From assembly GCA_021792755.1 (NCBI GenBank), contig JAJYUA010000022.1, positions 1 through 64,000 on the forward strand: DNA of 64,000 nt, written 5' to 3'. Below, piece by piece: positions 1 to 8,684 of this stretch. The position numbers and the translations under genes were made by a program. Source of the stretch: Pseudomonadota bacterium (GTDB lineage: Bacteria; Pseudomonadota; Gammaproteobacteria; Steroidobacterales; Steroidobacteraceae). The notes below the pieces were generated by a model. The model saw only the letters and a program-made list of their open reading frames with translations. It was not told the origin of the DNA and did no database searches. The first letter of the stretch is position 1, and each line of letters starts with the position of its first letter.

Positions 1-224
1 GGGTCTTGCGCATGCGCATATCGTGCCAAAAATCCAGACACCGTGCATGCGTGCGAAACACTGGGAAAATGGGTTCGAAAACATCACGGGACTATCATCT
101 TTACCCACACTTTTCCGCGAAGAGCCCGAATTGTTTTCAGACCGCTAAAGTGACACTCCGAATGAATTCGCGGTTGAACTCAGTATGCACGACCGTCAGC
201 AATTGACCAGCAGAGCTGAAGCCA
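1..224. other. No gene recognised; possible decayed insertion-sequence end
   Basis: No convincing coding sequence is visible here. Read on the minus strand, the stretch near 100-130 (beginning GGGCTCTTCGCGG) looks like the terminal part of an ISL3-type insertion sequence. No transposase and no matching second end is present, so this is an impression rather than a demonstrated terminal repeat. Confidence 0.2.
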
Positions 225-357
225 TTCGCCGCATCTCTATGCTCCTCATTCCGGCTTGCGTCCTGCAGGACAAAGAGGGGTCATCGAACACGGTCACGGC
301 TTCCTCGAAAGAGACGCCGTGTTTGCGCTGGTTATCCGTGACGTTCATCTCGCTCCA
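225..357 (-). pseudogene. BrnT-type toxin remnant
   Basis: Reading the minus strand from base 357 gives a short peptide containing RKHGVSFEEAVTVFDDP, the core signature of BrnT toxins (RelE-fold ribonucleases of type II BrnT-BrnA modules). Upstream of this core, the expected N-terminus continues only in a different frame, as far as an MDRVFEYAG-like start. The usual C-terminal part and a BrnA antitoxin are absent on the downstream side. The fragment is therefore frameshifted and truncated and should be inactive. The assignment rests on motif recognition only. It fits a degraded accessory zone at the left edge of the window, next to non-coding sequence. Confidence 0.5.
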
Positions 358-365
358 GCAATAAG

Positions 366-959
366 GTGGTGCCAGCGTATTCGAAGACGCGGTCCATGAA
401 TCACACTTTGCCGCTACGTGTTTACACTCTAAATACGTACCGCGAGCGGCGTTGATGGGAACTGAGATCCGCCTCTTCCAGGGGATCGACGCGTTTTTTG
501 CGACTTTCTGGCATGCAGCTTGTTTCTGCTGCGAGTCTCTCTCTTCAGCTCGCCAAGCAACTGCTTGATTCCACTGCGGCAGCGCCTGGGCTCAGCCGTG
601 ACCTCCTGGAGGGCCGTGGCCCCGTCGGCGTCTGGAGGCACTCCGCAAATGCGCGTCTCACTCCCAGAATCACGCGGCTTCTCGACCCCACCAACAGGCG
701 GACTCAGCGCATCCGTTAGTTCTGACGGATGTGGAGATCGATACTTCGCGCTCCGTCGCGCGATCATCCACGGAAGGCTCTGCGCAGCCAGAACCGGCAG
801 TCCCCCGCAAGCGCATCAGGCAACCGCCAGCCCTCCCCTCCCCTCCGCCACGGCTACAGCACAGAAGCTCTCTGACCCTTTGTGCTCGGGCGATGCGCCC
901 ACCTCTGCCAAAGTACTTGACGTGCCGCTTGACTGGCTCCACCGGTCCGCCATCTTCCC
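366..959. other. No gene recognised
   Basis: About 600 bases without a convincing gene. Several short overlapping open frames exist on both strands (for example 429-767 on the minus strand), but none has a good ribosome site, a recognisable family or consistent codon use. The segment probably belongs to the same decayed accessory zone as the BrnT remnant. Confidence 0.4.
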
Positions 960-998
960 TTGACAATTCCGGAGTCTCCTGATATGTCTGTCAGACAT
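960..998 (+). promoter_or_regulatory. padR promoter with overlapping PadR-type operator
   Basis: TTGACA at 960-965 and TATGTC at 983-988 are separated by 17 bases, a good sigma70 arrangement. The perfect inverted repeat ATGTCTG-T-CAGACAT (984-998) covers the -10 region and the start codon at 997. PadR-family regulators typically bind ATGT...ACAT operators, so autorepression is likely. Transcription would begin around 995, making the messenger almost leaderless. Confidence 0.55.
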
Positions 999-1560
999 GT
1001 CTACCACAAATACGACCAGATACGCGATACTTGGCTTGCTCACGATTCAACCGATGTCCGGCTATGACCTGAGGAAACATCTCGGCGAAAGCCTCAACTT
1101 CTTTTGGGCCGAGAGCAACGGCCAGATCTATCCCGCTCTCAAAAAGCTCGTGGCAGACGAATGGATCATGCCGATCAAGACTCACCAGCGCGGAAGACGA
1201 ACGCGACAACAGTACGCATTGACCCCCGTCGGCCGCAATCAATTGAAGAAATGGCTCGCCAAGCCACCTCACATCCAGCCACCGCGCAACGAACTCATCC
1301 TGAAACTGTTTCTCGGCCGCTCCGCCCCAAACGGGGCATTGGCGCAGCATGTCAAGGCTTTCAAGAGACGGCACGAGGACGTTCTTGGCGTGCTCCTCAA
1401 TTTTCGTAAAACCATTCCGAAGGACAATGCCCGATCTGCGGACCTGGATTACTGGATGCTGTGTCTCGAGCACGGAATCAGGCTCCGACAGGCGGAAATC
1501 GAGTGGTCCAGTGTAACCCTCACCAGAATTGCCTCAACATCAACACGGAACCGCAGATGA
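997..1560 (+). CDS. PadR family transcriptional regulator
   Basis: A 187-residue protein with the PadR layout. An N-terminal winged helix (about residues 8-85) contains YAILGLLTIQPMSGYDL and GQIYPALKKL, the standard recognition segment, and YALTPVGR marks the wing. It is followed by a longer helical C-terminal dimerisation domain typical of the PadR-s1/Vir_act_alpha_C class. Such proteins are usually phenolic-acid or drug-responsive repressors of a neighbouring gene. The start at 997 is chosen because the winged helix begins directly there and a strong promoter ends just upstream; there is no Shine-Dalgarno sequence. The gene lies 141 bases upstream of the CPBP protease gene on the same strand, which may be its target. 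The ligand is unknown. Confidence 0.85.
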   Translation: MSTTNTTRYAILGLLTIQPMSGYDLRKHLGESLNFFWAESNGQIYPALKKLVADEWIMPIKTHQRGRRTRQQYALTPVGRNQLKKWLAKPPHIQPPRNELILKLFLGRSAPNGALAQHVKAFKRRHEDVLGVLLNFRKTIPKDNARSADLDYWMLCLEHGIRLRQAEIEWSSVTLTRIASTSTRNRR

Positions 1561-1701
1561 TCGTCGGCAGCCTTGATAAATTGGATTCCCGACCTGGATA
1601 GAAACCAGCGCGGTTGCGTCGCGGCGTTCCGCGCACAACCCCGAATGGCCAACCGGGCTGTCAGACGCACACCGCCTCGTGTGCACTTAGGAGAACATTC
1701 C

Positions 1702-2442
1702 ATGGCCGCTCGTGAACCAAACTCAAGGTCCGGCGTCTTCACACCACCAGCGAACGACGCGGGCCCAAAATACCCGGCAATTGCACCAGCGTGGCACACT
1801 TGCATCCTCATCGCAGCCATGATCCTCCTCGGGATCAGCCAGATCCCAGGACCACGCCCCGAGTCTCCACCCCCGGCACTACAGTTTTATTTGGGCGCGA
1901 TCGCTTTTGAGGCGCTCTTATTCGTCTACGTATGGTGGGGGCTCAGGCTGAGAGGCGGCTCACTCGCGGTCTTGATTAGTTCCCGCCGATTTGCGAGGTG
2001 GGGACGTGATACGGCGCTGGGACTTGCGATCTGGGTCCTGTGGTATTTTGTCGAAAGCCTCATTGCACATGGGTTGGCGGCAGGTGGACTGACCAACGCG
2101 GGTGCATCCGGGACGGCATTTCCGCATGGCCCCATGCAGGCCAGTCTTTGGATCCTGTTGTCCATGATCACCGGCTTTTCGGAGGAGCTCGCATTCCGCG
2201 GCTACCTCCTCAAGCAATTTACGGCGTGGAGCGGCAACACCACCGTAGCTGTTGTCATGCAGGCAGTCTTGTTCGGCGTCGGTCACGCCTATCTTGGAAT
2301 GAGGCAAGCAGTCCTCATTACGGTGTCCGGTGCGCTGTTAGGAATTTTGGCCGTCCGGCTGCGTAATATTCGTCCGCTCATGGTCACGCACGCCTGGGCG
2401 GACATATTCGGTGGGCTAATAGTGCGAGGCCTTCCATATTGA
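1702..2442 (+). CDS. CPBP family intramembrane glutamic endopeptidase
   Basis: A 246-residue multi-pass membrane protein of the CAAX-protease and bacteriocin-processing (CPBP, Rce1/ABI) family. The three family motifs are visible: EELAFR at residues 161-166 (paired glutamates), FGVGH at 191-195 and HAWAD at 230-234. About seven hydrophobic segments run from residue 32 to 240. The frame is open further upstream, but the ATG at 1702 follows an AGGAGA ribosome site with proper spacing and gives a normal N-terminus. In bacteria these proteases process prenylated or other membrane peptides or give bacteriocin self-immunity. No substrate gene is evident nearby. The gene may be controlled by the PadR protein upstream. 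Confidence 0.85.
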   Translation: MAAREPNSRSGVFTPPANDAGPKYPAIAPAWHTCILIAAMILLGISQIPGPRPESPPPALQFYLGAIAFEALLFVYVWWGLRLRGGSLAVLISSRRFARWGRDTALGLAIWVLWYFVESLIAHGLAAGGLTNAGASGTAFPHGPMQASLWILLSMITGFSEELAFRGYLLKQFTAWSGNTTVAVVMQAVLFGVGHAYLGMRQAVLITVSGALLGILAVRLRNIRPLMVTHAWADIFGGLIVRGLPY

Positions 2443-2604
2443 GAGCGGAACCACAATAATCCGGTCTTGCAATCGCAGCGGATGAGATTGGCCGTCCGGA
2501 AGCGAGCGGGAGCCAGATTACGGTCGGCCGCTGCCAAAAGGCGCTGCTCACGGGTCACCCGGTGCGGCAGGCGCGCGGGCTGGGCTTGGCTCGGCCGCAG
2601 CGCC

Positions 2605-3384
2605 TCAGTCGAACCGGATTACTTCGCCGCCGGTGACCGGCCGCAGCCGGCCGGCCAGCCCGACCGTCCGATATGCCCGCGCCAGATCCTCCTGCGACTG
2701 GGTGAAATGCGCCCAGCCCTCATAGTGCACGGGGACGATGTCGGCGCCGTCGAACGCCACCGCGGCCTCGATCGCGTCATTGGTGCTCATGGTCATGTGG
2801 AAGGGGCCCCGCACCTGGGCGGCGTCCCCGAAGCGCAGCACGACTCTCGGCCGGAAGCGGCGCGCCACTTCCCGCGTGCCTTCGTACCAGACCGTATCGC
2901 CGGTCACATAGACGAGGTCGGTGCCGCGCTCGAAAGCTCGGATGACGAACCCGATCACCTCCCCCGAAATCGGCTCGATGCCGGCCGGTCCGTGCCGGGC
3001 CGGGACCGCAGTCACCGACAGGGTCGAGCCGCGAGGGGTCTCGATCGAGCATCTCTCCCAGGGCTGCAGGCCGACCGCGCCATTTCCCAGGCGGGCGGCC
3101 CCTGCGCGCGTGGTGAGGACGTGGCGCACGTCCTGCAGCGCTGCGCGGCCGGAGTGGTCGAGATTGTCGGGGTGCTGATCGTAACTCACGAGTGCGACGT
3201 CGATGGGCCCGATCTCGTCCGGCAGCAGCGCAGGGCCGCGTGCCTTGTGCAGCGACACCGTGCCGGAGGCGTACTCGCCTCCCGCAGGATCGAAGGTCGG
3301 ATCGGTGATGAGCCTCAGATCCTCGATCGGCAACACGGCAGTCGGGCCACCGACATAAGTGACGGCAAGTTCAGGCGAGTTCAT
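2605..3384 (-). CDS. MBL-fold metallo-hydrolase, lactonase-like
   Basis: A 259-residue metallo-beta-lactamase-fold protein of the UlaG/COG2220 type, predicted to be a cytoplasmic hydrolase. The metal-site region reads SYDQHPDNLDH (residues 67-77). Further ligands are likely at H131 (PARHGP), D163 (VTGDT) and H220 (PVHYEGW). The first position of the usual HxHxDH-like motif, normally histidine in close relatives, is tyrosine (Y68), so metal binding may be altered. The start codon overlaps the end of the upstream SnoaL-like gene by 14 bases, so the two are co-transcribed and probably act on the same small molecule. The AraC-type gene divergent from them is the likely regulator. The substrate cannot be named from sequence. 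Confidence 0.8.
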   Translation of the reverse strand: MNSPELAVTYVGGPTAVLPIEDLRLITDPTFDPAGGEYASGTVSLHKARGPALLPDEIGPIDVALVSYDQHPDNLDHSGRAALQDVRHVLTTRAGAARLGNGAVGLQPWERCSIETPRGSTLSVTAVPARHGPAGIEPISGEVIGFVIRAFERGTDLVYVTGDTVWYEGTREVARRFRPRVVLRFGDAAQVRGPFHMTMSTNDAIEAAVAFDGADIVPVHYEGWAHFTQSQEDLARAYRTVGLAGRLRPVTGGEVIRFD

Positions 3385-3868
3385 TGCCGACTCCGCGCAC
3401 GGCCGTCAGATAGCGGGCGAGCAGCCGCGGCTCCTCGATCGAGCCGTGATGGTGCGCCTGGCGCCAGCTGCCGCCGCTCAATCGAAAGAGCCGGGTCGTG
3501 CGTATCGCGAGATCGAGGGTCTCCGTCTCATTCGACAGCCGCCCGCGCTCGCGCCCGACGACCCAGAACACGTCCGCGCCGCGGTGCAGCGTGTAGTCCC
3601 AGAACTCGAAGGAGTAGCTCCAGGGCGCGTCGAACAGCGCTTCGTAGGTCCGACGGATCTCCGCCCAACCGCGCCTGATTCCCCCGAGGGGATTGTCCAT
3701 GGCGGCCTCGGGCGAACTCTCCCAGTTGCGCTCCATGAGCGTGAGATCGCGCCCGTTGAGCGCCCGGTAGAACTGGGACAGGGCGAAAAGGGGTTGCGCC
3801 GGATCGGCCATCGGCTCCCGGCCGGTCACCGGCTCCTGTATGCGCGTGATGGTGTTCGACATCGTCAT
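3371..3868 (-). CDS. SnoaL/NTF2-like protein
   Basis: A 165-residue protein with an NTF2-like (SnoaL, DUF4440) cone fold. It opens with a helix and FYRALNGRDLTLMERNW, followed by NPLGGIRRGWAEIRRTY and beta strands ending in FRLSGGSWRQAHHHGS. Family members act as small isomerases, hydrolases or ligand-binding proteins. The frame extends to 3967, but the ATG at 3868 sits four bases after GGAGGAGG, and a second in-frame ATG lies at 3862. It is the first gene of a two-gene unit with the MBL-fold hydrolase (14-base overlap) and is divergent from the GlxA-type regulator. A shared role in a minor catabolic or detoxifying step is an inference. Confidence 0.75.
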   Translation of the reverse strand: MTMSNTITRIQEPVTGREPMADPAQPLFALSQFYRALNGRDLTLMERNWESSPEAAMDNPLGGIRRGWAEIRRTYEALFDAPWSYSFEFWDYTLHRGADVFWVVGRERGRLSNETETLDLAIRTTRLFRLSGGSWRQAHHHGSIEEPRLLARYLTAVRGVGNELA

Positions 3869-3951
3869 GGTCCTCCTCCGAGCGGCAGTGGCGGCAGCGC
3901 GGATTCGTTGCCGATGAGAGCGAGCGTAACGGTTCCCACAGCCGCGTCGTA

Positions 3952-3967
3952 GTGGCATGATTGCCAC
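3952..3967. promoter_or_regulatory. Palindrome between divergent SnoaL/MBL operon and AraC gene
   Basis: GTGGCA-TGAT-TGCCAC is a perfect 6-bp inverted repeat immediately upstream of the AraC-type start codon and inside the divergent intergenic region. Its position suits an operator for autoregulation and control of the divergent operon. This is inferred from position only. Confidence 0.4.
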
Positions 3968-3969
3968 TT

Positions 3970-4938
3970 ATGAGGTCAGTCGTGCCACAGCCGGCCCCCG
4001 TCCGCATCGCGGTGCTCCTGAGTCCCTCCTCCTCCCTGGCCATGGCGCTTCTCTTTCGCGCCGTCTTCGAGCGCGCCAACCGCAGGCTCGGCGCCCGGCG
4101 ATACCGCGTGACATTCGTGAGCGCACAGCCCCTCACCCGCCTTTCCGCCCCCGACGTCACCGTCGCGACGCGCTCGGCCCGTCGGCGCTGCGACTACCTG
4201 GTCGTCACGCCATACGAGGGAATCGAGCCCGGGTGGCAAGCGGATCCGGCCGAGGTCGCCTTGCTGAGGCGCCAGCACGCGCGCGGAGCGGTGGTTGCTT
4301 CGTCGTGCCTCGGAGCGCTCACGCTGGCGCAAGCCGGGTTGCTGGAGAGCCGGGAGGCGACGACACACTGGAGTTGGACCGGCTACGTTCGGGGTCGATA
4401 TCCGCGCGTGGCCTGGAACACTCGCAGAATCGTCTGCGATCAGGGGACCGTGATCACCGCCGGAGGCTACCTGGCCACCGTCGATCTCGCCCTGCACATC
4501 ATTGCCGCCAACAGCTCGCGCGCGCTCGCGCACGAGCTCGGCCGGATGATGCTCGCCGACAGCGCACGGCAGCACCAATCGATCTATGCGCTGCGGCTGG
4601 CCGATCCGGCCGCCGCGGGCGGCTCCTTGAGCGGCCTCGAGGCCTGGCTGGACGGCCGGCTGAGGTCCGCGCCCACCGCCGCCGAGATGGCGACCCATTG
4701 CAACATGAGCCTGCGGTCCTTTCACCGCAGGTTCCGGGAGGCCTACGGGGTCACTCCGCGCAAGTACCTGCAGTTGAAGCGGGTACAAGCCGTGCGGCAG
4801 CGCCTGGGCGAGCAGCGCCGCAGCATCGGGCAGATCCTGGCGGAGGTCGGCGTGAGCGACGTGACTTCCTTCCGGCGAGTCTTCCAACGCGAACTCGGAT
4901 GTTCCCCGGCGGAATTGCGCAGGCGCCTGCGCGGCTGA
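3970..4938 (+). CDS. GlxA family (DJ-1/PfpI-AraC) transcriptional regulator
   Basis: A 322-residue regulator with two domains. Residues about 8-190 are a DJ-1/PfpI-like domain, with SSCLGALTLAQAGLL giving the nucleophile-position cysteine (about C113), followed by REATTHW, which is typical of GlxA/CdhR regulators. Residues about 220-320 are a double helix-turn-helix AraC domain (MSLRSFHRRF ... ILAEVGVSDVTSFRRVF). Such proteins activate catabolic genes in response to small metabolites. The ATG at 3970 is used; an in-frame TTG three codons earlier is possible. It is divergent from the SnoaL-MBL pair, which it probably controls. The effector is unknown. Confidence 0.85.
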   Translation: MRSVVPQPAPVRIAVLLSPSSSLAMALLFRAVFERANRRLGARRYRVTFVSAQPLTRLSAPDVTVATRSARRRCDYLVVTPYEGIEPGWQADPAEVALLRRQHARGAVVASSCLGALTLAQAGLLESREATTHWSWTGYVRGRYPRVAWNTRRIVCDQGTVITAGGYLATVDLALHIIAANSSRALAHELGRMMLADSARQHQSIYALRLADPAAAGGSLSGLEAWLDGRLRSAPTAAEMATHCNMSLRSFHRRFREAYGVTPRKYLQLKRVQAVRQRLGEQRRSIGQILAEVGVSDVTSFRRVFQRELGCSPAELRRRLRG

Positions 4939-5185
4939 TGCGCCCGGCGCGAGGGGACGGAGCCGCTCTTGCGCCGCAGGCCGCATGCTCGTCCCCGACC
5001 CGCGGGAAGCAGCAGTCCCCTGGGCGCAAGCGATCTCGCCGAGCCTGCCGTCCACGGGCCGCTCCATCCGGCCGGCCATGCCGCCCGCACGTTGGCGCTT
5101 GCAGCCGCTTGGCCCTCCCGCCCGCAGCAGATGCGCGGATTTCCGTGGACTCGCGCCCTGCCTCGCGGCTACGCGAGGTAGGGTC

Positions 5186-5530
5186 TCATCCCGTATTGTG
5201 CAACGACATCTGGTACACGGCGCAATCGGAATTCAATGACTCAACTCGACCGCTCACCATGAGATGGTGAACCTCGGCATCTTCCAACAGCGAAACCTCT
5301 CCTGTGACTGTCGCTGAGACCCAGCAGTACCCTCCTGCGTGAAGGCCGACGGGATCTCTCGGGCAGGGCGCGCAGCTGTTTGCGCCATGACGCTGCAGCT
5401 GAAACACGAAGTAAGCATCCTTGTACGTCAGGTTCGTCACATACCCGCCCGAGACCGCATTGGTCGCGTTTGCCGAATGCATCGACGCCAGTGCGATCAA
5501 GCACAAGGCGGTCAGGGTCAATTTCCGCAC
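5186..5530 (-). CDS. Small secreted protein of unknown function
   Basis: A 114-residue protein that starts at GTG 5530, preceded by GGGGGAGG with four-base spacing. It opens with a signal peptide (VRKLTLTALCLIALASMHSA, cleavage probably near ANA-TN). The mature part of about 90 residues has four cysteines (SCAPCP, GYCW, SDCAVY) that could form two disulfides, and a strand-rich composition. No family was recognised. The surrounding bases contain no partner gene on the same strand, so it appears to be a single-gene unit. Coding character is judged from the signal peptide, cysteine pattern and ribosome site. Longer frames through this region have no such support. Confidence 0.65.
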   Translation of the reverse strand: MRKLTLTALCLIALASMHSANATNAVSGGYVTNLTYKDAYFVFQLQRHGANSCAPCPRDPVGLHAGGYCWVSATVTGEVSLLEDAEVHHLMVSGRVESLNSDCAVYQMSLHNTG

Positions 5531-6179
5531 GGTGCCTCCCCCGTCGAGCGGCTGTTCAGGATCAAAATCTGCCCGGGGTGTCGGCCCGAGCCTGCCGCCT
5601 CCCGTTCGCACCTCTGCGACCGGACGATCGGCCGCGACACGCCGCGGATGATGCGGCGAACCGTGTTCGTTCCGGGCCGTTGCGCCGCTTCGCCGCCCTG
5701 TCCTGCGCGCAGAGGCACCCAGGCTTCGACCCGTTCTCCGCGGCAAGGCCGGGGACAGGGCACAATTCCCGTTCCTCGCTCGCAACCGCCGTCGCAGACA
5801 GGTGGCGCCCGCGTGAGGCAGTCGGTATGGCATAAGGGCCGATGGTCTTCCCCTTGGAGGGCAAGACGACGTTGATCTCGCCGAACTCCTTCGCCGCCCG
5901 CGATGGAGACCGGCTCCAGCGCAGTGATGAACTTCATTGTAACCGAGATCCAGCGCAAGGCCCGCGCGGACTTGCCGTTCGGCAGACGCCGGTGCCTGGC
6001 GGGATCCGACTTCGGCGCTGGTCCGATCGGCGGCCGCAGCGCTGGCCGGGTCCGATTCTCTGCCGAGGACTTGGGCTCGTAGCCTTGCATCCGCCGGTCC
6101 GGTCCGTAATCCGGCATCCGCACCGGCAGGCCGAGCGCGGCCGCGAGGTTGGCGGCGGCACTGCCGCTCCGCTGCGCAA
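5531..6179. other. No gene recognised
   Basis: About 650 bases between the small secreted protein and the glycerol facilitator. Several overlapping minus-strand frames run through it without ribosome sites or family motifs. A minus-strand start near 5940 gives a plausible short peptide, but it breaks frame after about 15 codons, so a decayed gene is possible and not provable here. Confidence 0.35.
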
Positions 6180-7097
6180 TCAAGGCTCCTCGCCCGCCGC
6201 CTCCGTGGCACCGATTTCGACGCTGGCAGCCGCCGGGGCCGAAGAGGCCCTGGCGGCCAACGTATCGGCGATGAAGAACTTGTAGAGCGCCACCCCCAGA
6301 GGGGCGCCGATGAGAGGTCCGACGATGGGCACCCACCAATAGTCGTGCGGGCCGGGGAACGCGTTTGCGCCCCACCCGGTCAGCCAGCAAAAAAGCCGCG
6401 GGCCGAAATCGCGCGCCGGATTGATTGCATAGCCCGCGCCCGTTCCGAAAGACATGCCAATCGCCGCCACGGCCATGCCGACCATGAAGGGTGCGAGACC
6501 GGACTTCACGCCCACGTTCATCGAATCGACGATTGCCAGGATGCACAACAGCAGAAGACAGGTTCCGACAACCTGGTCGAACAGCGGACCGAGCATATTC
6601 TGGCCATAGTAGCGCGCCGGAAACGTGGCGAAGATGCTGAACGTCGTCAGGCCGCCACGATCGGCGCGCGAGATCACCTTGTGTGCGGCGTCCCACATAT
6701 TGATCGCCGGAACATAATCGGCGTAGGCGAGCGCGGCACCGGTAAATGCGCCGGCAACCTGCGCTCCCCAGTACGGCAGGACCTTGCGCCATTTGAAATC
6801 ACCCTTGACGGCGAAGGCGAACGTCACGGCCGGATTGATGTGGGCGCCGGTAACGCCGCCCGCCACGTATACCGCCATGGCCACGGCCATGGCCCATCCC
6901 CAGGTGATCAGCAGCCAACCGCCCGCGCCCGCGAATATCACCGACGTTCGGCCAGACTCGGGAAGCCCCACGACCGCCACGGCCACCGCACCGGCGCCGA
7001 AAGCGATCAGGACCAGGGTTCCCAGGAATTCCGCCAACAGCTCGCTCCATATGCTGCGAGCGCGCCAGCCCGTCTTGACCCCCATCTTCACAGTCAT
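6180..7097 (-). CDS. glpF: Glycerol uptake facilitator (MIP/aquaporin family)
   Basis: A 305-residue inner-membrane channel with six transmembrane segments. It carries the two hallmark half-helix motifs, HINPAVTF (NPA at residues 88-90) and INPARDFGPR (226-230). The aspartate after the second NPAR is diagnostic of aquaglyceroporins rather than water-only channels. The frame opens at 7142, but ATG 7097 follows GAGGAAAA and gives the normal start. It is the last gene of glpD-glpK-glpF (71 bases after glpK), so it supplies glycerol for phosphorylation by the neighbouring kinase. The C-terminal 30 residues are alanine- and glutamate-rich and longer than in E. coli GlpF. Confidence 0.9.
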   Translation of the reverse strand: MTVKMGVKTGWRARSIWSELLAEFLGTLVLIAFGAGAVAVAVVGLPESGRTSVIFAGAGGWLLITWGWAMAVAMAVYVAGGVTGAHINPAVTFAFAVKGDFKWRKVLPYWGAQVAGAFTGAALAYADYVPAINMWDAAHKVISRADRGGLTTFSIFATFPARYYGQNMLGPLFDQVVGTCLLLLCILAIVDSMNVGVKSGLAPFMVGMAVAAIGMSFGTGAGYAINPARDFGPRLFCWLTGWGANAFPGPHDYWWVPIVGPLIGAPLGVALYKFFIADTLAARASSAPAAASVEIGATEAAGEEP

Positions 7098-7169
7098 GTC
7101 ATTTTTCCTCGGATCGGCCGCGCCGCGTGCCGACTTTCGCAATCACCGGCACTGCGACGCCGGCGCTCC

Positions 7170-8684
7170 TCAGTCAACCCAGCCAATGGACCGCGTAACC
7201 GCCTTTCTCCAACATTTGTAGTAATGCTCGCGCCGCTCCCGGGCCATCTGCGGCGTCCACGCGCGATCGATCGCCCAGTTGGCGCGCAGATCCTGCGTGT
7301 CGCCCCAGAACCCGACCGCCAGGCCGGCGGCATATGCGGCGCCGAGCGCGGTGGTCTCAGTGACCCGCGGCCGCACGACCCCGACATCGAGAATGTCGGC
7401 CTGAAACTGCATCAGCAGCTCGTTCGCCACCATGCCCCCGTCGACGCGCAGCTCGGTCAACACCGCACCCGAGTCCTGCTCCATGGCCGCGAGCACGTCA
7501 CGGGTCTGGTACGCCGTCGCTTCCAACACCGCCCGGGCCAGGTGCGCGCGGTTGGCGTAGCCGGTCAGGCCGGCGATGATGCCCCGGGCGCTCGCCTGCC
7601 AGTGGGGCGCGAACAGCCCGGAGAAGGCCGGCACGAAATAGACATCTCCGTTGTCCTCGACCTCGCGCGCCAGGGCTTCGACCTCCGCGCTCGACTTGAT
7701 GAGTCCGAGCCGGTCGCGCAGCCACTGCACCAGCGCCCCCGCCACCGCGATCGACCCCTCGAGCGCATAGCAAGGCTTCTCGCCCCCGAACTGGTACGCC
7801 ACGGTGGTGATCAGCCCGGCCTTGGAGGGCACCGGCTGCTCGCCGGTGTTCATCAGCAGAAAGCAGCCCGTGCCATAGGTATTCTTCGCATCGCCGCGCC
7901 GCAGGCAGGTCTGGCCGACGAGAGCCGCCTGTTGATCGCCCAGGTCTGCGGCGATCGGCACGCCGGCGAGCGCCGGCAGCCGCGAGTGCCCATAGACCTC
8001 GCCCGAGGAGGCGATGCGCGGCAGACACGCCGGCGGAATGCCGAACGCCGACAGCAACTCCCCGTCCCAGGCGAGCGTGGCGAGATTCATCAGCTGGGTG
8101 CGACTGGCGTTGGTCACGTCCGTGACGTGTACGCCGCCGTGCGCACCGCCGGTGAGATTCCACAGCAGCCACGAGTCGATGGTGCCGAAGAGCGCATCGC
8201 CCGCCTCGGCGAGCTCGCGGGCCCGCGGTACCTCATCGAGCAGCCACCTGAGCTTGAGCGCGCTGAAATAGGTCGCCAGCGGCAGGCCCGTCTTGCCGCG
8301 AAAACGGTCCTGGCCGCCCTGGCGCTGCAGCGCGGCCACGCTCGCGGCGACACGGGTGTCCTGCCAGACGACGGCGTTGTACAGCGGGTTGCCGCTGCGC
8401 CGGTCCCACAGCACGGTGGTTTCGCGCTGATTGGTGATGCCCACCGCCGCCAGGTCCCTGGCGCCGATGCGAGCCTGCGCGAGCCCCGCCTCGATGACCT
8501 TGCCCGTGTTGGCCCAGATCTCGAGCGCATCGTGCTCGACCCAGCCCGGGCGCGGATAGATCTGGCGGTGCTCGAGCTGGGCGCTGCCGATGATCTCTCC
8601 CCGGCGCCCGAACACCATGAATCGCGTGCTCGTGGTTCCCTGGTCGATCGCGCCGACGTATCTGCCCTTGTTCACGGGTGTCAT
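7170..8684 (-). CDS. glpK: Glycerol kinase
   Basis: A 504-residue cytoplasmic FGGY-family kinase that phosphorylates glycerol to sn-glycerol 3-phosphate with ATP. The N-terminal phosphate loop [10 protein letters not shown] (about residues 12-21), the second-domain signature [11 protein letters not shown], the EGSIAVAGA segment and the [16 protein letters not shown] motif are all present. The length matches the family. Its ATG (8684-8682) overlaps the glpD stop in an ATGA arrangement, so translation is coupled to the dehydrogenase gene upstream. glpF follows 71 bases downstream. Together the three genes form a complete glycerol uptake and oxidation operon. No GlpR repressor gene is in the window. 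Confidence 0.95.
   Translation of the reverse strand: MTPVNKGRYVGAIDQGTTSTRFMVFGRRGEIIGSAQLEHRQIYPRPGWVEHDALEIWANTGKVIEAGLAQARIGARDLAAVGITNQRETTVLWDRRSGNPLYNAVVWQDTRVAASVAALQRQGGQDRFRGKTGLPLATYFSALKLRWLLDEVPRARELAEAGDALFGTIDSWLLWNLTGGAHGGVHVTDVTNASRTQLMNLATLAWDGELLSAFGIPPACLPRIASSGEVYGHSRLPALAGVPIAADLGDQQAALVGQTCLRRGDAKNTYGTGCFLLMNTGEQPVPSKAGLITTVAYQFGGEKPCYALEGSIAVAGALVQWLRDRLGLIKSSAEVEALAREVEDNGDVYFVPAFSGLFAPHWQASARGIIAGLTGYANRAHLARAVLEATAYQTRDVLAAMEQDSGAVLTELRVDGGMVANELLMQFQADILDVGVVRPRVTETTALGAAYAAGLAVGFWGDTQDLRANWAIDRAWTPQMARERREHYYKCWRKAVTRSIGWVD

Noticed and set aside
2467-3678. A 403-codon plus-strand frame opposite the MBL and SnoaL genes
   Set aside because: It runs antisense through two recognisable genes and has biased composition.
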